Source of the DNA: Lottia gigantea | Lineage: Eukaryota; Mollusca; Gastropoda; Lottiidae | Assembly (NCBI RefSeq): GCF_000327385.1 | Contig: NW_008707001.1 | Coordinates: forward strand, 824,898-888,897 | DNA: 64,000 nt | Reading direction: 5' to 3' | Part shown: in pieces, positions 1-13,500 of the stretch | Position numbering within the stretch: the stretch's first letter is position 1 | How the letters are laid out: each line of letters opens with the position of its first letter | Translations under genes and position numbers: made by a program | Notes under the pieces: generated by a model | The model's input: only the letters and a program-made list of their open reading frames with translations | The model's database searches: none | Told to the model about the DNA's origin: nothing

Positions 1-6
1 TCTACG

Positions 7-12
7 TTTATT
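7..12 (-). terminator. Likely polyadenylation signal of the chitinase gene
   Basis: An AATAAA hexamer on the minus strand lies about 150 nt downstream of the chitinase stop codon at 161-163. The cleavage site would fall outside the window. It is the only canonical hexamer I found between the stop and the window edge. Confidence 0.45.
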
Positions 13-160
13 TGCTCTGGGTTATTTCACCCAATAAGATTCAGATCTACATATTTCATTTCGATTATTTTCTGGGTATAATTGTACTCTAAAAAATTCT
101 GGTTTTCTGGCCCAGGAGATGACTGTCGAAAGTACCTGAATAGGGCTGAGATCGGTTGGT

Positions 161-3100
161 TTAGGTACAGCAACTTTCACATCCAGGGACAAGTGATGGC
201 CAGTTACAGGAACTTATAGATTGGTCCCATGCTAATCCGCTGACACACAATTGAGAATAAGCCTGTCCATTGTTACATTGATAAAACTTGGTACAGTCGA
301 AAGGATTTGGTCCAAATCCACTCGCATCACAGCTTGGTACAACTGAAAATTACAAGAATAAGAATTATACATGAGGCATCGTATCAGGTGTCCTGAAGTC
401 ATTTTCTTGTTTATGTCAAACGAGCTGATAGAAAGGATCCTCGTGAACTTTTGATGTCATCGCAGTTCTTAATTGGTGAGGTCGATAATTCTAATTCGAG
501 AATACGAAAATTGAACGGAGATTAATTTCCCAAAGTTATGCCTCATATTGAACTATATCAATACTCAAAGGATACTTAAATTAAACAAGCTGTAGCTGCT
601 TCGTAAAGGCAACCAACGGAGCAACTAAACACTATGTACAAATCAAAACTTAGGAGGTACTATCCAGCCATTGCCTTGGGCCCAGATCAAGCAAGAAACT
701 TGTCACACAACAAAGGTCTACAAAAACATGTTTCTCATACTTACACGAACTAGGGTCGCCTGGAGTGGATTTCTTAACGGATTGGGTCGTCACCTCTTGG
801 AATATATCACCGGAAGTAGGTGGCTTTGTTGGTGGAGTACTTCCTCTAAAACCGTCAATGATGGTGTTTAACAGAGGATATTGGCCCAATCCACAAGCTG
901 TCCCGGTGAAATCGTCCATGTCCAAGGACCAGACGAACGCTCCAGCTAATCCTTGTGACTTCACAAACTCGATCTGAAAGAAAATGGTTCTGAAATTTCA
1001 AATCAAGGAGGACATGGTACTGGCACCAACATTGTACTTTGCCCTTCCCAGATCTTTGGACTTTTAGAGATTTGATGGTTATGCTTTCGAGTAAAAACAT
1101 CTAGAAGTGCTTAACATCGGAATGTCGAAGGTAATTAATGCTGAAAACGGAACCCCGTGTTCTTTCATATCTTACCTTTTCAGTAAAGCTTCGTGGTGTA
1201 TCATAACCGACCCAATTCCATATACCGTTTAACATACCATATACATAGGGTACTTTCTGTTCTTCCATCCACTTCGATACCCAGCCATTCGACTTAATTA
1301 ACGTACAGATCTGAAACAGAACAGTATTTTAATGTTGGTGAGAGGGAGTTGGGCTGTGAAGGGTCGCATCGTTATGCTTGGCATATAACAAAATACCTAT
1401 CTCATCGTACGATTAGCTAACAAGTTAAATACTTCCAATGTGTCATAAATTGTCAACAGTAAAGGCTCCCATCATTTGAAATTTGTTTAAAATCGTACGT
1501 ACACCCGGGAAAAAAGATTAAGTTAATATTTTAAAGTGTTTGAAATTTGATTTTATGGGTATTGTGCAGCCAGATAACGAGAATAAGTTAATACTTTAAA
1601 CTTGGTCATTTTTTAAATCAGTTGACATTAAGAAAATTATTAAATGTATATATATTTAAATGCAAAATATATGCTGTTACTATGCCGTGGTCAGTAAAAC
1701 TGAAAGTAGTGTAGCAAACTTCACAAATTAAGCTGTCCAGCTAAATCATGATATTCTGTTGGGTTATAAGTATGATCTGACCTCTGAATAAGACAAGAAT
1801 CCGGACTGTTGGAGTCCCGGGCCAGCACTCCCGACCCCCAGCTGTTTGACGCCCGGTGCGGATTGACTACCACTGCCAATCTTGAAGCCTCGTCCATAGT
1901 TAGATAGACCCAACACAATCTTACTGGCAGGGAAACCATTGTCAGTCCAATACTTGATAGATCGTTTCTGAAATAGAATTAAGATTACTAGAATGTGTTA
2001 ACGGTTTGGTGGGTGGGAGAAAGAAAAGCTACTCGTGGATTACTAGGACGGCTAGAGAAGAGGGGGGGGGGGGGGGGGGGGTGGGGGGGTGGTTTTTTAC
2101 ATTTCTCAAGAATACAGACCTAGGATGGTCCTGATACTTCATCACCTTAACCGAACTTAATCTGGGTTAGTAGTACTGTACTGTACTGTAGTACAGCTAA
2201 GAAGGTTAGAAGGATGCCATGTCAGCCCTCTAATAGTTCGTAATGGGGTGCCTGACAGGCTTCTTGATCGGTAGTATAATATCAGCGGTATATTCTGATA
2301 TGTCCGTCTATTTTACAGACTTTGAAGCAACCTTGTAGTCCATGTATAAACCCTTCTCTATGCTTATGGTCAGGATGGGGCTTCGTGGAATGCAAGGGGT
2401 GTCTAAGACAATAAGTAAATAGTCCATGAGGTCGACAACCCTTGATGCATTGTGGTTTCAGTTGAGTTTCAGACAGATCAAAATAACTCTTACCATATCC
2501 CAATCCGTACTGAAAGTAGTTGCTGGTTTCAGGGCACTGTGATGCTGTACGGTGGCCAGCCAGGTACCGGCTAAATCATACGTCATCACGTTCAGGAAAT
2601 CTAAATATCTATAAATAGAAACAAAATACAATATGATATTACGTCATGACGTAAAGAAAATCTACATATTCATAGAAAGTGAATGAATTCAACGATAAAC
2701 TTCTTCAATGTACCAAGTAGTTTCTGAACAGTGCTATCTTTAACCCCACAGATGAACCAATGGACAAAGTATGATGTAAAACTTCATTTTATTTCCATGC
2801 AGGGGCTGAGGCGTCGAATATATTTCTCGAAAATGGTATAGCTGGGAGAGCATACTTAGGTATTTGAGTGGGGACCATGGAAACCAAGTGCTCTGGGGAT
2901 CCAGAGTTGCACAATCCTGTTTAAATTGACCTTGAAAATGAAAATTTATACTTTAGAGCAATATTTTACTGCTAACCTTACCTGTGGATGATGCTATGTT
3001 CGTAAGCTCTGTTAGCGAAGTACGGACTGGGAGATACCGCGGCTATTAAATCTAATGATGGTCGGCCAGTTTTCTCACTTTCCTTGGTGAATTCTTCTCG

Positions 3101-6100
3101 AATTATCTGAAACATGAAAGGGAAGTCTCATTTCATTGATATATTTTATACAAAATAACTAAAACAACTCGTCAGGCTCGCTCAAGATATCAGTTGCTAT
3201 TTTCTGTTTATGGCAGTAAATTGGGAAAACAATTCCAGCTTTGAAAGCAGCAACCAACTTACAGCTCTTCGGAAGTTTCATCACTCAGGAAGATACAATT
3301 CAAATTTCAACATCTAACATATATATAACTTACAATTATAGCATCCTCTACACGAATTTTGCATTTTGTTAAAGATAACACGATTATTTGGTATGTATTT
3401 TACCATTTTGTGTGTAAAATACTCACCCTAAGGAAGGAAGTAAACCGTTGTTTATGGGCAGCAACTGACCCTCGTTCACCAGCCCCAGGGTATTCCCAAT
3501 CCACATCAAAACCATCAAATCCTTCAGTTCGTAATAACGAAATCATATTAGTAGCGAATTGGCGTATTCGGGAGTCTTTTTCTACGATATAACCAAAGTT
3601 GGAGCTGCCTTCGTTCCAACCACCGGCCACAAGATAAACCTTTAGTTTCGGATTCTGTGATTTAAGGGCAATAACTCGTCCCCACATTTCTGAAAAATAG
3701 AAAAACACGAACATTTTGAAGAGTTGAAAACCATCCTCTCGGTATCCCGTATCGCATTCTGCTGCAGTAGCAATAGCTTGTAGCTACTATCAAATATGCT
3801 TTGATAGCTATGCAGGCTCTCTAAAAGAGGTACCCCATTGTCCATTAACTAAAACATCATGGACCTATAACGTATTAATCGATATGAAACGACCGCCATA
3901 TTCCCTAGGTAACAAGACCAATGACGTCATAAGTCTATGGGCACTCTACCTTGCTACAGCTTTATGTCTCCTCAAAAACTGATTTGCAACACCTATAGTG
4001 CAACAAAGATCGAGTTACAAGTCCATACCTTTGTCGTTCGCTTCATAAGGTCCGATGTTCAGTCCTTTACCATCTAGTCTAGAGAAAGCGTAGAAGATAT
4101 GGGTACAGATTGTCGGGTCGATATCTTCAGGTAGAAATTTATATGAGCCACTTCGATACTGGGCCCAGTTGGTATAGTAACACCCTCGAATATACTCCTC
4201 TGTAATAGAATATAATAATTTTACAATTTTAGTTATTGAATACCTCCCTAAAAGAGAATCATGGATTTCACGCCATCTATCAAAAATTTGCCTGTAAGTA
4301 ACATTATTTGAAATACAGGCATCAAAACTACTTTCGTTTTGTTTATATCGTTAGGTTTGTAAAATTCTTCATTGTAAATGTAACATAAAGCAGGTAAATT
4401 GGACTTTAAAGTGACGTATAATTACCACTAGCTGGTGACTTCTTCTTTGATGTAACTGCAGTAGTTGGTGACGTAGTTGGTGACGTTGATGGTGACGTTG
4501 TTGGTGAAATCAAAGCCTGTGACACTGCGTTCAGTAACGGGTATTTGCCTAGACCACAAGCCGATCCGGTAAAATCGTCATTATCCAAAGACCAGATAGA
4601 AACTCCGGCTAAATTTGATCCGGTAACAATTTCCAACTGAAAAGATATAAAAGACGATCAGTCGAACATTCTGACCACAGACAACCACTGTCATTATATC
4701 GAGCATAAGATACATTCCGATAATAAAGTGAAATTCATTATAGTGTTATATCTGCGGAACACAATATAAAAACAGAAGAACGGCGGCATGTCCATCAACA
4801 ACCCTTATCTGAAACTACGCCAGTTGAAAATCGAAAAAAGAGCCGGCTTATGTTGTGATTGTTTTGACAATAACCACTAAACTAAAAAAATAAAAATAAA
4901 ATAAAAATATGAAAAATATACGATACCTTTTTATCAAAACTTTGGGGAGTATTGTACCCGATCCAAAGTTTAGATTTTCCCTTCTGACCAGAAACATACT
5001 GTATCTTCTTGTCATCGTCCCATTTTGATGTCCAGCTATTGGTGGTGATAGCTTCACAAACCTACATAATTAATGAAACATTTTAAACCTATATATAGAA
5101 TCAACGAAAAACATCACCATTTACATCTTGTCCAGAGACAAAGTTTAGATAACATTGTAAGAATGAAATAAACTAATTACTTTTATAACATCCATTAGCC
5201 AAACACAGAAATTAACGTTTTCTTCTGTTGGATTCCTCTTCAACATCACTGCGCAATACTGCCCGGTGTTCATAGCACGGTGTTTTAAGCTTACCAAGAG
5301 GCAAGGATATTTTTGACTGAAAAATCTGAGATAACCCAGAAACTTCGTCAATGGGTTTCTGGTAATTTTTGATTGGCATCTCCACAAATCCATCAGCTAG
5401 GGTCAAAAACCAATGTCCATGCTTACCTCATAATAGGGTATAAATCCAGCTTTAAGATTGACAGGTGAGACTCCACCCATTCCAAGATCTTGACTTCCAG
5501 AAACTTCTGTTAGTTCAAATTTCTCGCCATATGTAGATAATCCTAGTAAGATCTTATTGGCGGGAAATCCTTTATTCATCCAATAGGACACGGCCGCCTT
5601 CTGAATAACAAAAATATATATTGTGAATAACTATAGAAATATTTCATCATTCTAACCAAAACGATCTGCCATGACAGTTCCTCTGGTGCTCTGTAACAGA
5701 TTCTGCTGTACGGAAACTACCGAGGATTGCCGAATGTATTCTACCCAGTTGAAGAAAAACATGGTTTGGAAATTACAAGATGGAACATTAGTGGCAGGGG
5801 CTCCACTAGATGAGTGGGGGGCTGTGGATTTAAGTGGGTTAGGGCCCTCCCCCTGAGAAATTTTAACACATGCCCTCATGCAATTGTTTTCCCTATGGTT
5901 TGTTGAGCCATTGATTTGAAGTGAACATTGGTAGAAAACAGAAATACGACAAAAGATGAATTTACTCACCTGCGTCCAGTCAGAATTGAAACCAATATTA
6001 GGTATAGAAGAGTCATCTTGTAGAATATGGGGGATCCAGTTTCCACTGATATCATACGTCATTACGTTTATATAATCAACATATCTACATGATAAAATAA

Positions 6101-8889
6101 TCATATTAGATTCTCATTCAAAGAGTTTTTTAAAATTAAAGAATACATATGTGTGCCGAACAATAGTGTAGCGAGGGTTTCATTGACGAGGCTCATCCGA
6201 GCGACCTGTTGTCCCTTTTGCGGATTGTAGAGGACACGGTAAAAACATCACTGGTGTTGAAGATTGGTTTTCCCGTCTTTCCATTTCCTTTAGTTTAAGT
6301 CTCTTAAAATTTTTTAATGTATTTAGTAATTAGATTCCTACGTAATATATTCCTGAAAGTTCGTTCCGGAGTTGATTTCAAGCCCTTCCCAAGTTTTCAC
6401 AATCCAGTATTGAAATTATAAATATAAGGTGTTTTTGTAAACATTGGAACAGAAGTTATATCTTCTATTTAAAACTCAATGCATAATAATTACAGATTGT
6501 TTACTTCTTCCGGTCTATTTAACCTACTTCCGGTACAAAGACATTACTGAGTATATTGAAATATTGTAGTTATTCTGAAAGTTTATCACTACACTGTTTA
6601 TGAAATGAATGTAACCCCATTCAGAAGCAATGCTGAAAAGTGTCCCCCGTTGTCCACTGATTATCGTAGCCTGATTTCATCCTGTCAACAGAAATGAAGA
6701 ACTGCAGAAAAGTAAGCTGTAAAATTCCATTGCATGTATATTCTTAAGATTTGAATGTTTGACATTTCAAAGCTTATGATTTGTAAGTCTGAAGTACTTA
6801 CTGTTGTATCGAGGCATGGTCGTAAGCTTTGTCTGCGTAATCCGGACTGGACGCAACAGTAGCTGTAAGACCCAGTGGTGCTCTATTAGTCGCTGTACCT
6901 TCTGCAGCAAACTTGGTTTTCAAAATCTAAAAATAGAACAATATCATCTATAGATCTTGAAGCCTTCAATACTCTGGAACTTACTGACTCTATAGATAGA
7001 TATTAAGCCCCAGCCGATGGGGATGTCAGACGTAGGGTTGGTTTTACTTGAAGGGTGGGAGTATAGCTTGATGAACTGGTGTTGTTATAAATTCAATTTT
7101 AGGATCCAGAAACAGATCATCGTCACTTAATTTCAGCGATAGAATCAATCTAGATTAATCGAAAATAAAACATAGTTTAAAACGTCGTCAAAACAAGGTT
7201 GCATTGACACAAGTATTTCTCTCGGGTTTCTAAAACTTCAGGAATGGCTGAGCTGCTGATTTTCTCTGATTTTCTCTGATTTTTTCTGATTTTTTTTCAG
7301 AATTTCAGAAATAGAACATCATCACTTACTTTCAGGAGTGTAGTAAACCTGGATTTATCAGAAGCCGGTGATGGAGAGAGGCCGGGATAGAACCAGGCAA
7401 CATCCAATCCATCAAGACCATTGCTTCTCAACGTTGTTATAACGTTATCAGCGAACTGGGTGATTTTACCGTCAGATGACGCCACGGATGAGAAGTCAGA
7501 ACTTCCGGTTTGCCATCCGCCAATCGAAAGATAGAGCTTCAGTGATGGGTCGTTTGATTTCAGAGCCACCAATCGTGAGAATATTTCTGAAATTTATATA
7601 ATCATTGTAACTTGTTGTCAGTGATCCTAGAGCACGAACTTATTTTGAAAAGAGGGTGTTGGTTCCCTGGACGAGTAATGCTGTGATCTCATTGCTACCT
7701 ACAGACTCCTAGATAAAATTCATCTTCTGGAATTTTATTGATTGCCGAAAAAGCATTTTCTCCCAACCTCTGCCAATTAACTTAGTTTTCTTCTATCAAT
7801 ACAACAGAATAGTGTTTTCTTTTTTTTCTTTCTGGACCTTTCACACCCCCTAAAATTTGTTTCATCCGCATTTTCAGCATGTGATGATGTGAGGTGTGCT
7901 CTCAATTCAAAATAGATTCTTCTCCTACACCAGTTTGCCACACCCCTGACACTCTAGTCCCACACCCCCAGGGGGTGAAAACATCCCAGGTTGAGAACCA
8001 GGGTTCTAGCAGAAGACAATGAAACTAGCCAAGGGATTGAATAATAGTTTCAGAAAACACCAAAATGATCCAGGACAGCTAAACAACTCAATTGTTACTT
8101 TCAGTCCGCAGTCATCACGAGGGGAGATAATCTATGCTAATTTTGTGTAAGCGGCGGGTAATTGAAATATTCAGAAAGACCAACAATATCTACTTAATTA
8201 AGTTTTATTTTTATTATATGGACTTTGACTGATTGCAATTTTTGAGTAGATGTCGATTTTCTGCTGTGATAAAACATTAAAACACTTACCTATGTCGTTG
8301 GCCTCTGTTCCTTTTATCTCAAGGGAAGAAGTGTTGATGCCATCATAAGCTATGAAGATATGTGTACACAGTCCGGGGTTGATATTTTCTGGTAGAAAAG
8401 CAGGTGATTTATGTTGGGACCAGTTGGTATAGTAACATCCTCGAATATACTCTGAGGCAACTAGCGGCCCTGAAACTAGAACTATCTCGATTTTTATGGT
8501 GGGCTGTAACTCAATTGGTTAGAGTGTTGTAAAAAATATCATTTTAAATTCACAACTTTGAGAATTCAACTTTTTTTTTCAAATTCTAAAAACGTGTTTT
8601 GTTTGAGCTTATTTTCTAGTACCTGTTTCTGGAAAACCGCAACAAAGATCCAGGTCAAGATCTTGGAGATCTAAAATTGATGTTTGCAATAGAACCGTTT
8701 CAGGGGACAATCCATTTTTTTAAACGGAAAGGGGGGAGGGGGGGGTGCCTTTGTCCCCCTGTAGCCACGGGCCTGGTTAGCAATTGACCAATCCGATGAC
8801 TGGAATACTGACTTGACATGATAAGAAAAAGAGCTGAAAATAATAAACTTACAGATAACTAAACCGACTAGAAATTCCAGTCTCGTCAT
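161..8889 (-). CDS. Secreted chitinase: inactive GH18 domain + active GH18 domain + CBM14
   Basis: Spliced model, 16 coding exons (minus strand, 5' to 3'): 8889-8853, 8469-8290, 7586-7330, 6926-6802, 6084-5970, 5600-5427, 5061-4927, 4636-4426, 4199-4029, 3689-3427, 3106-2982, 2608-2494, 1967-1782, 1310-1176, 973-745, 342-161. All introns are GT-AG and all phases agree, giving 879 aa. Residues 1-18 are a signal peptide. GH18 domain 1 (about 19-375) has the RGCYYTNW start, SIGGW, MTYD and the C-terminal [10 protein letters not shown], but its active site reads DGLDVAWF (131-138), so the middle Asp and the proton-donor Glu are missing. A Ser/Thr/Pro linker follows (about 377-411). GH18 domain 2 (about 413-790) has an intact DGFDVDWE with Glu534. 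Residues 820-874 form a six-Cys CBM14 chitin-binding domain (C824, 836, 842, 852, 865, 874), followed by ESCCT-stop. From family knowledge, domain 2 should cleave beta-1,4 GlcNAc polymers outside the cell while domain 1 may only bind them. The start is the first ATG after a good 3' splice site, so a 5' UTR exon is expected upstream. Confidence 0.93.
7820..8015 (-). mobile_element. Degenerate hAT-type transposon end
   Basis: Read on the minus strand from about 8015, the sequence has the hAT-terminus-like GGTTCTCAACCTGGG, followed by repeated blocks of the type ACACCCC(T/C)GA and a CCCCCTGGGGGTGTGG segment. This style of terminus is typical of Charlie-like hAT elements. No transposase reading frame is present. 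It sits in chitinase intron 2. Confidence 0.45.
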
Positions 8890-8962
8890 TTCTGAAACAG
8901 AATTAAATAAACAGGAATTAAATATTTTGCCACAGATGTTGGGAAGAATTTGGAATGGTACA

Positions 8963-9090
8963 AAAAGACGCTAATGCCGCTGTCCTGGCAAAATTTCCCT
9001 CATTGCACCCTGCATGGCGTTGCCCGTCTTCATTAGCCCACATGGTGGAGAAAAGTAGGACGTAAAACTCCATTCATTTCATTTTAATGC
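8963..9090 (+). repeat. SINE 3' fragment
   Basis: It matches the 3' part of the full-length SINE at 38808-39135, including the segments CTGTCCTGGCAAAATTTCCC, GCATGGCGTTGCCCGTCTTC and AGTAGGACGTAAAACTCCAT, and ends in an ATTTC-type tail. The tRNA-like head is absent. It lies between the proposed 5' UTR exon and coding exon 1 of the chitinase. Confidence 0.75.
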
Positions 9091-9236
9091 TGAGGATATT
9101 TCTGACCAGCAGTGCTTTCTATAAGAGAGTCTCTTCTAATACTTCTACCTAGACCAAGACAGTGTATTCTATTACAATAAATAAAACCAAACAGTGTTAG
9201 AAATGAATTTAAATTGTAGAAAAGCAGCTGTCTTAC

Positions 9237-9415
9237 CTGTCTGTGTACCCTGAACACAATCCACGATTCTGACCCACTCCGATATCTATCACCCTCACTA
9301 CTGAATGAAGTGTTGTCCAAATTCTTAAAATCAATTTAAACTGTATCATTTCGATCAGGTCTCGGTTAATATGAGTAATGTACTGTTTATCTAAGAGATA
9401 AGTTTATAATATATA
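9237..9415 (-). promoter_or_regulatory. Putative 5' UTR exon and TATA-like promoter of the chitinase gene
   Basis: The chitinase ATG follows a 3' splice site directly (TTCTGTTTCAG then AAATG), so an upstream non-coding exon is needed. On the minus strand, CAG then GTAAGACAG at 9237/9236 is a good donor. A TATA-like ATTATAAACT lies at about 9404-9413, which would place transcription start near 9375-9385. The donor is seen in the sequence; the start site is inferred. Confidence 0.35.
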
Positions 9416-10570
9416 ATTGAATAGGGGGACAATTAGACCTGGTCCGTTACCCCCCGGGCGGTATTGGTACTTATTGTCCTAACTCATGTTTATAACGCTG
9501 TACCCGTAATCAGCTTTACACTTTAATTACTGTTATGTATTGGGGTAGAAGAGGGGGTGGGACCCTGGGGGAGCTCGGGAATTGGGCGGTGACGGATGCC
9601 ATGTTACTGAGTGTTACCTAGAAAATGATAGTTATGTAACAAGACTGACACTAGTAAAGATTTTCTGTCCGTGGCAACTAAAGTCGACAGTTGTCTGTCA
9701 GAAGGTCTTCATTTTCTGTTTATTCGATATTCAAGTTTATCAGCCCGACATCTCTTTCAGAGAGTTCACATAGCTTATGATATTTATTTGAGTTAACGTT
9801 TATAAGTGTCACATACTTGTCAATTTAATCAAAATAAGATACCAATTTCGATTCTTTTTACAGATATTTTTCTTCTGCATTTTGATATAACTCTATCAAA
9901 GTCCCGTTCTAATGACATTATTTTCAACCTATCATAGCGTGTCATGTAGAACCATGTTTCTTGATAACATAATGAATTGTGGGATATAGAAACCGAAAGA
10001 GACCGTCATAGCTCTACTTTGGGTTTCGCTTTCTAACAATTCCTTCAAAGATTCTGAAACGTTTCACAAACATTGTGGTTGTTATATTGGTTATTTGAAA
10101 AGACTGAAAAATTGTTATTGCACAAAACTTGCATCTTGCACCTCAATCAAGGATCTAGTTGTGGTCTATAGTATGATGTTATCTCCCTTGATACAAATTG
10201 ACCATTTCAACCCTATCGTAGATAAAGTATATGTGAACTATATTGTACTTACTAACTTTGATATAATCTTCTCTTCTTTGATGTTTTGCCTCTAGACATA
10301 TTTCTTGATTTGGTTCGCAGCACTATTTAAGTTAATTGGTTTATTACCATTTGAAGATCCACACAGTTAAACCATGCCATACAACAGTGGAGAGTAAAGA
10401 CCCATATCTGCATGGAGTTCCAGAAATACACCCGAGATCAGCAAAATTAACGTTTGATATTCCTCAGAAGTTATGTTCTTAGTTATCGGGTTAAACCACA
10501 TTGGCTGATTGACAACTCAGTTCCATGGTAGGATCAACGAACGCTAAATATTCCTTCTGAAAATACCAAT
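9416..10570. other. Intergenic, no gene recognised; dispersed-repeat fragment inside
   Basis: There is no convincing coding sequence. Around 9590-9790 lies a copy of a dispersed repeat whose 3' part reads GAGAGTTCACATAGCTTATG followed by a T/A-rich end. Related copies end near 16900, 39570-39700, 44520 and 49880. Short reading frames at 9582-9773 and 10095-10295 have no splice or family support. Confidence 0.4.
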
Positions 10571-13500
10571 TAAAGTAAATATTTAGACGACTATACAGGT
10601 AGCTGAAATTGAGCTTTATCAGCTGGTAAAGTAAATATTTAGATGACTATACAGGTAGCTAAAATTGAGTTCTATCAGCTGGTATAGTAAATATTTAGAT
10701 GACTATACAGATAGCTGAAATTGAGCTCTATCAGCTTGTAAAGTAAATATTTAGACGACTATACAGATAGCTGAAATTGAGCTCTCTCAGCTGGTAAAGT
10801 AAATATTTAGACGACTATACAGGTAGCTAAAATTGAGTTCTATCAGCTGGTATAGTAAATATTTAGATGACTATACAGGTAGCTAAAATTGAGCTCTATC
10901 AGCTTGTAAAGTAAATATTTAGATGACTATACAGATAGCTGAAATTGAGCTCTATCAGCTGGTAAAGTAAATATTTAGACAACTATACAGATAACTGAAA
11001 TTGAGCTCTCTCAGCTGGTAAAGTAAATATTTAGACCACTATGCAAATAGCTGAAATTGAGCTCTATCAGCTGGTAAAGTAAATATTTAGACAACTACAT
11101 AGATAGCTGAAATTGAACTCTATCAGCTGGTAAAGTAAATATTTAGATGACTATACAGATAACTGAAATTGGGCTCTATCAGCTGGTAAAGTAAATATTT
11201 AGATGACTACATAGATAGCTGAAATTGAGTTCTATCAGCTGGTAAAGTAAATATTTAGATGACTATACAGATAACTGAAATTGGGCTCTATCAGCTGGTA
11301 AAGTAAATATTTAGATGACTATACAGATAGCTGAAATTGAGCTCTATCAGCTGGTAAAGTAAATATTTAGATGACTATACAGATAGCTGAAATTGAGCTC
11401 TATCAGCTGGTAAAGTAAATATTTTGATGACTATACAGATAGCTGAAATTGAGCTCTCTCAGCTGGTAAAGTAAATATTTAGATGACTATGCAGATAGCT
11501 AAAATTGGGCTCTATCAGCTGGTAAAGTAAATATTTAGATGACTATTCAGATAGCTGAAATTGAACTCTATCAGCTGGTAAATTAAATATTTAGATGACT
11601 ATACAGATAACTGAAATTGGGCTCTATCAGCTGGTAAAGTAAATATTTAGACGACTATACAGATAGCTGAAATTGAGCTCTATCAGCTGGTAAAGTAAAT
11701 ATTTAGATGACTATATAGATAGCTGAAATTGAGTTCTATCAGCTGGTAGAGTAAATATTTAGATAACTATACATATAGCTGAAATTGAGTTCTATCAGCT
11801 GGTAGAGTAAATATTTAGATAACTATACAGATAGCTGAAATTGAGCTCTATCAGCTGGTATAGTAAATATTTAGATGACTATTCAGATAGCTGAAATTGA
11901 ACTCTATCAGCTGGTAAAGTAAATATTTAGATGACTATACAGATAACTGAAATTGGGCTCTATCAGCTGGTAAAGTAAATATTTAGATGACTATATAGAT
12001 AGCTGAAATTGAGTTCTATCAGCTGGTATAGTAAATATTTAGATGACTATACAGATAGCTGAAATAGAGTTCTATCAGCTGGTATAGTAAATATTTAGAT
12101 GACTATACAGATAGCTGACATTGAGCTCTATCAGTTGGTAAAGTAAATATTTAGACTACTATACAGATAGCTGAAATTGGGCTCTATCAGCTGGTAAAGT
12201 AAATATTTAAATGACTATACAGATAACTGAAATTGGGCTCTATCAGCTGGTAAAGTAAATATTTAGATGACTATACAGATAGCTGAAATTGAGCTCTATC
12301 AGCTGGTAAAGTAAATATTTAGATGACTATACAGATAGCTGAAATTGAGCTCTATCAGCTGGTAAAGTAAATATTTTGATGACTATACAGATAGCTGAAA
12401 TTGAGCTCTCTCAGCTGGTAAAGTAAATATTTTGATGACTATGCAGATAGCTAAAATTGGGCTCTATCAGCTGGTAAAGTAAATATTTAGATGACTATTC
12501 AGATAGCTGAAATTGAACTCTATCAGCTGGTAAAGTAAATATTTAGATGACTATACAGATAACTGAAATTGGGCTCTATCAGCTGGTAAAGTAAATATTT
12601 AGACGACTATACAGATAGCTGAAATTGAGCTCTATCAGCTGGTAAAGTAAATATTTAGATGACTATATAGATAGCTGAAATTGAGTTCTATCAGCTGGTA
12701 GAGTAAATATTTAGATGACTATACAGATAGCTGAAATTGAGTTCTATCAGCTGGTAGAGTAAATATTTAGATGACTATACAGATAGCTGAAATTGAGCTC
12801 TATCAGCTGGTATAGTAAATATTTAGATGACTATTCAGATAGCTGAAATTGAACTCTATCAGCTGGTAAAGTAAATATTTAGATGACTATACAGATAACT
12901 GAAATTGGGCTCTATCAGCTGGTAAAGTAAATATTTAGATGACTATATAGATAGCTGAAATTGAGTTCTATCAGCTGGTATAGTAAATATTTAGATGACT
13001 ATACAGATAGCTGAAATAGAGTTCTATCAGCTGGTATAGTAAATATTTAGATGACTATACAGATAGCTGACATTGAGCTCTATCAGTTGGTAAAGTAAAT
13101 ATTTAGACTACTATACAGATAGCTGAAATTGGGCTCTATCAGCTGGTAAAGTAAATATTTAAATGACTATACAGATAACTGAAATTGGGCTCTATCAGCT
13201 GGTAAAGTAAATATTTAGATGACTATACAGATAGCTGAAATTGAGCTCTATCAGCTGGTAAAGTAAATATTTAGATGACTATACAGATAGCTGAAATTGA
13301 GCTCTATCAGCTGGTAAAGTAAATATTTTGATGACTATACAGATAGCTGAAATTGAGCTCTATCAGCTGGTAAAGTAAATATTTTGATGACTATGCAGAT
13401 AGCTGAAATTGGGCTCTATCAGCTGGTAAAGTAAATATTTAGATGACTATTCAGATAGCTGAAATTGAGCTCTATCAGCTGGTATAGTAAATATTTAGAT

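Noticed and set aside
5145-5410. Minus-strand frames of 64-82 residues in a chitinase intron
   Set aside because: They start at non-ATG or unsupported codons and fall between two well-defined GH18 exons; no family resemblance seen, and possibly an old repeat.
5655-5960. Plus-strand 61-residue and minus-strand 150-residue frames in a chitinase intron
   Set aside because: The minus frame is GH18 exon 5 plus flanking intron; the plus frame has no motif and is probably a repeat fragment.
9084-9320. 78-residue minus-strand frame upstream of the chitinase
   Set aside because: It begins at TTG, and the part beyond 9237 is better explained as a non-coding leader exon followed by a GTAAGA donor.
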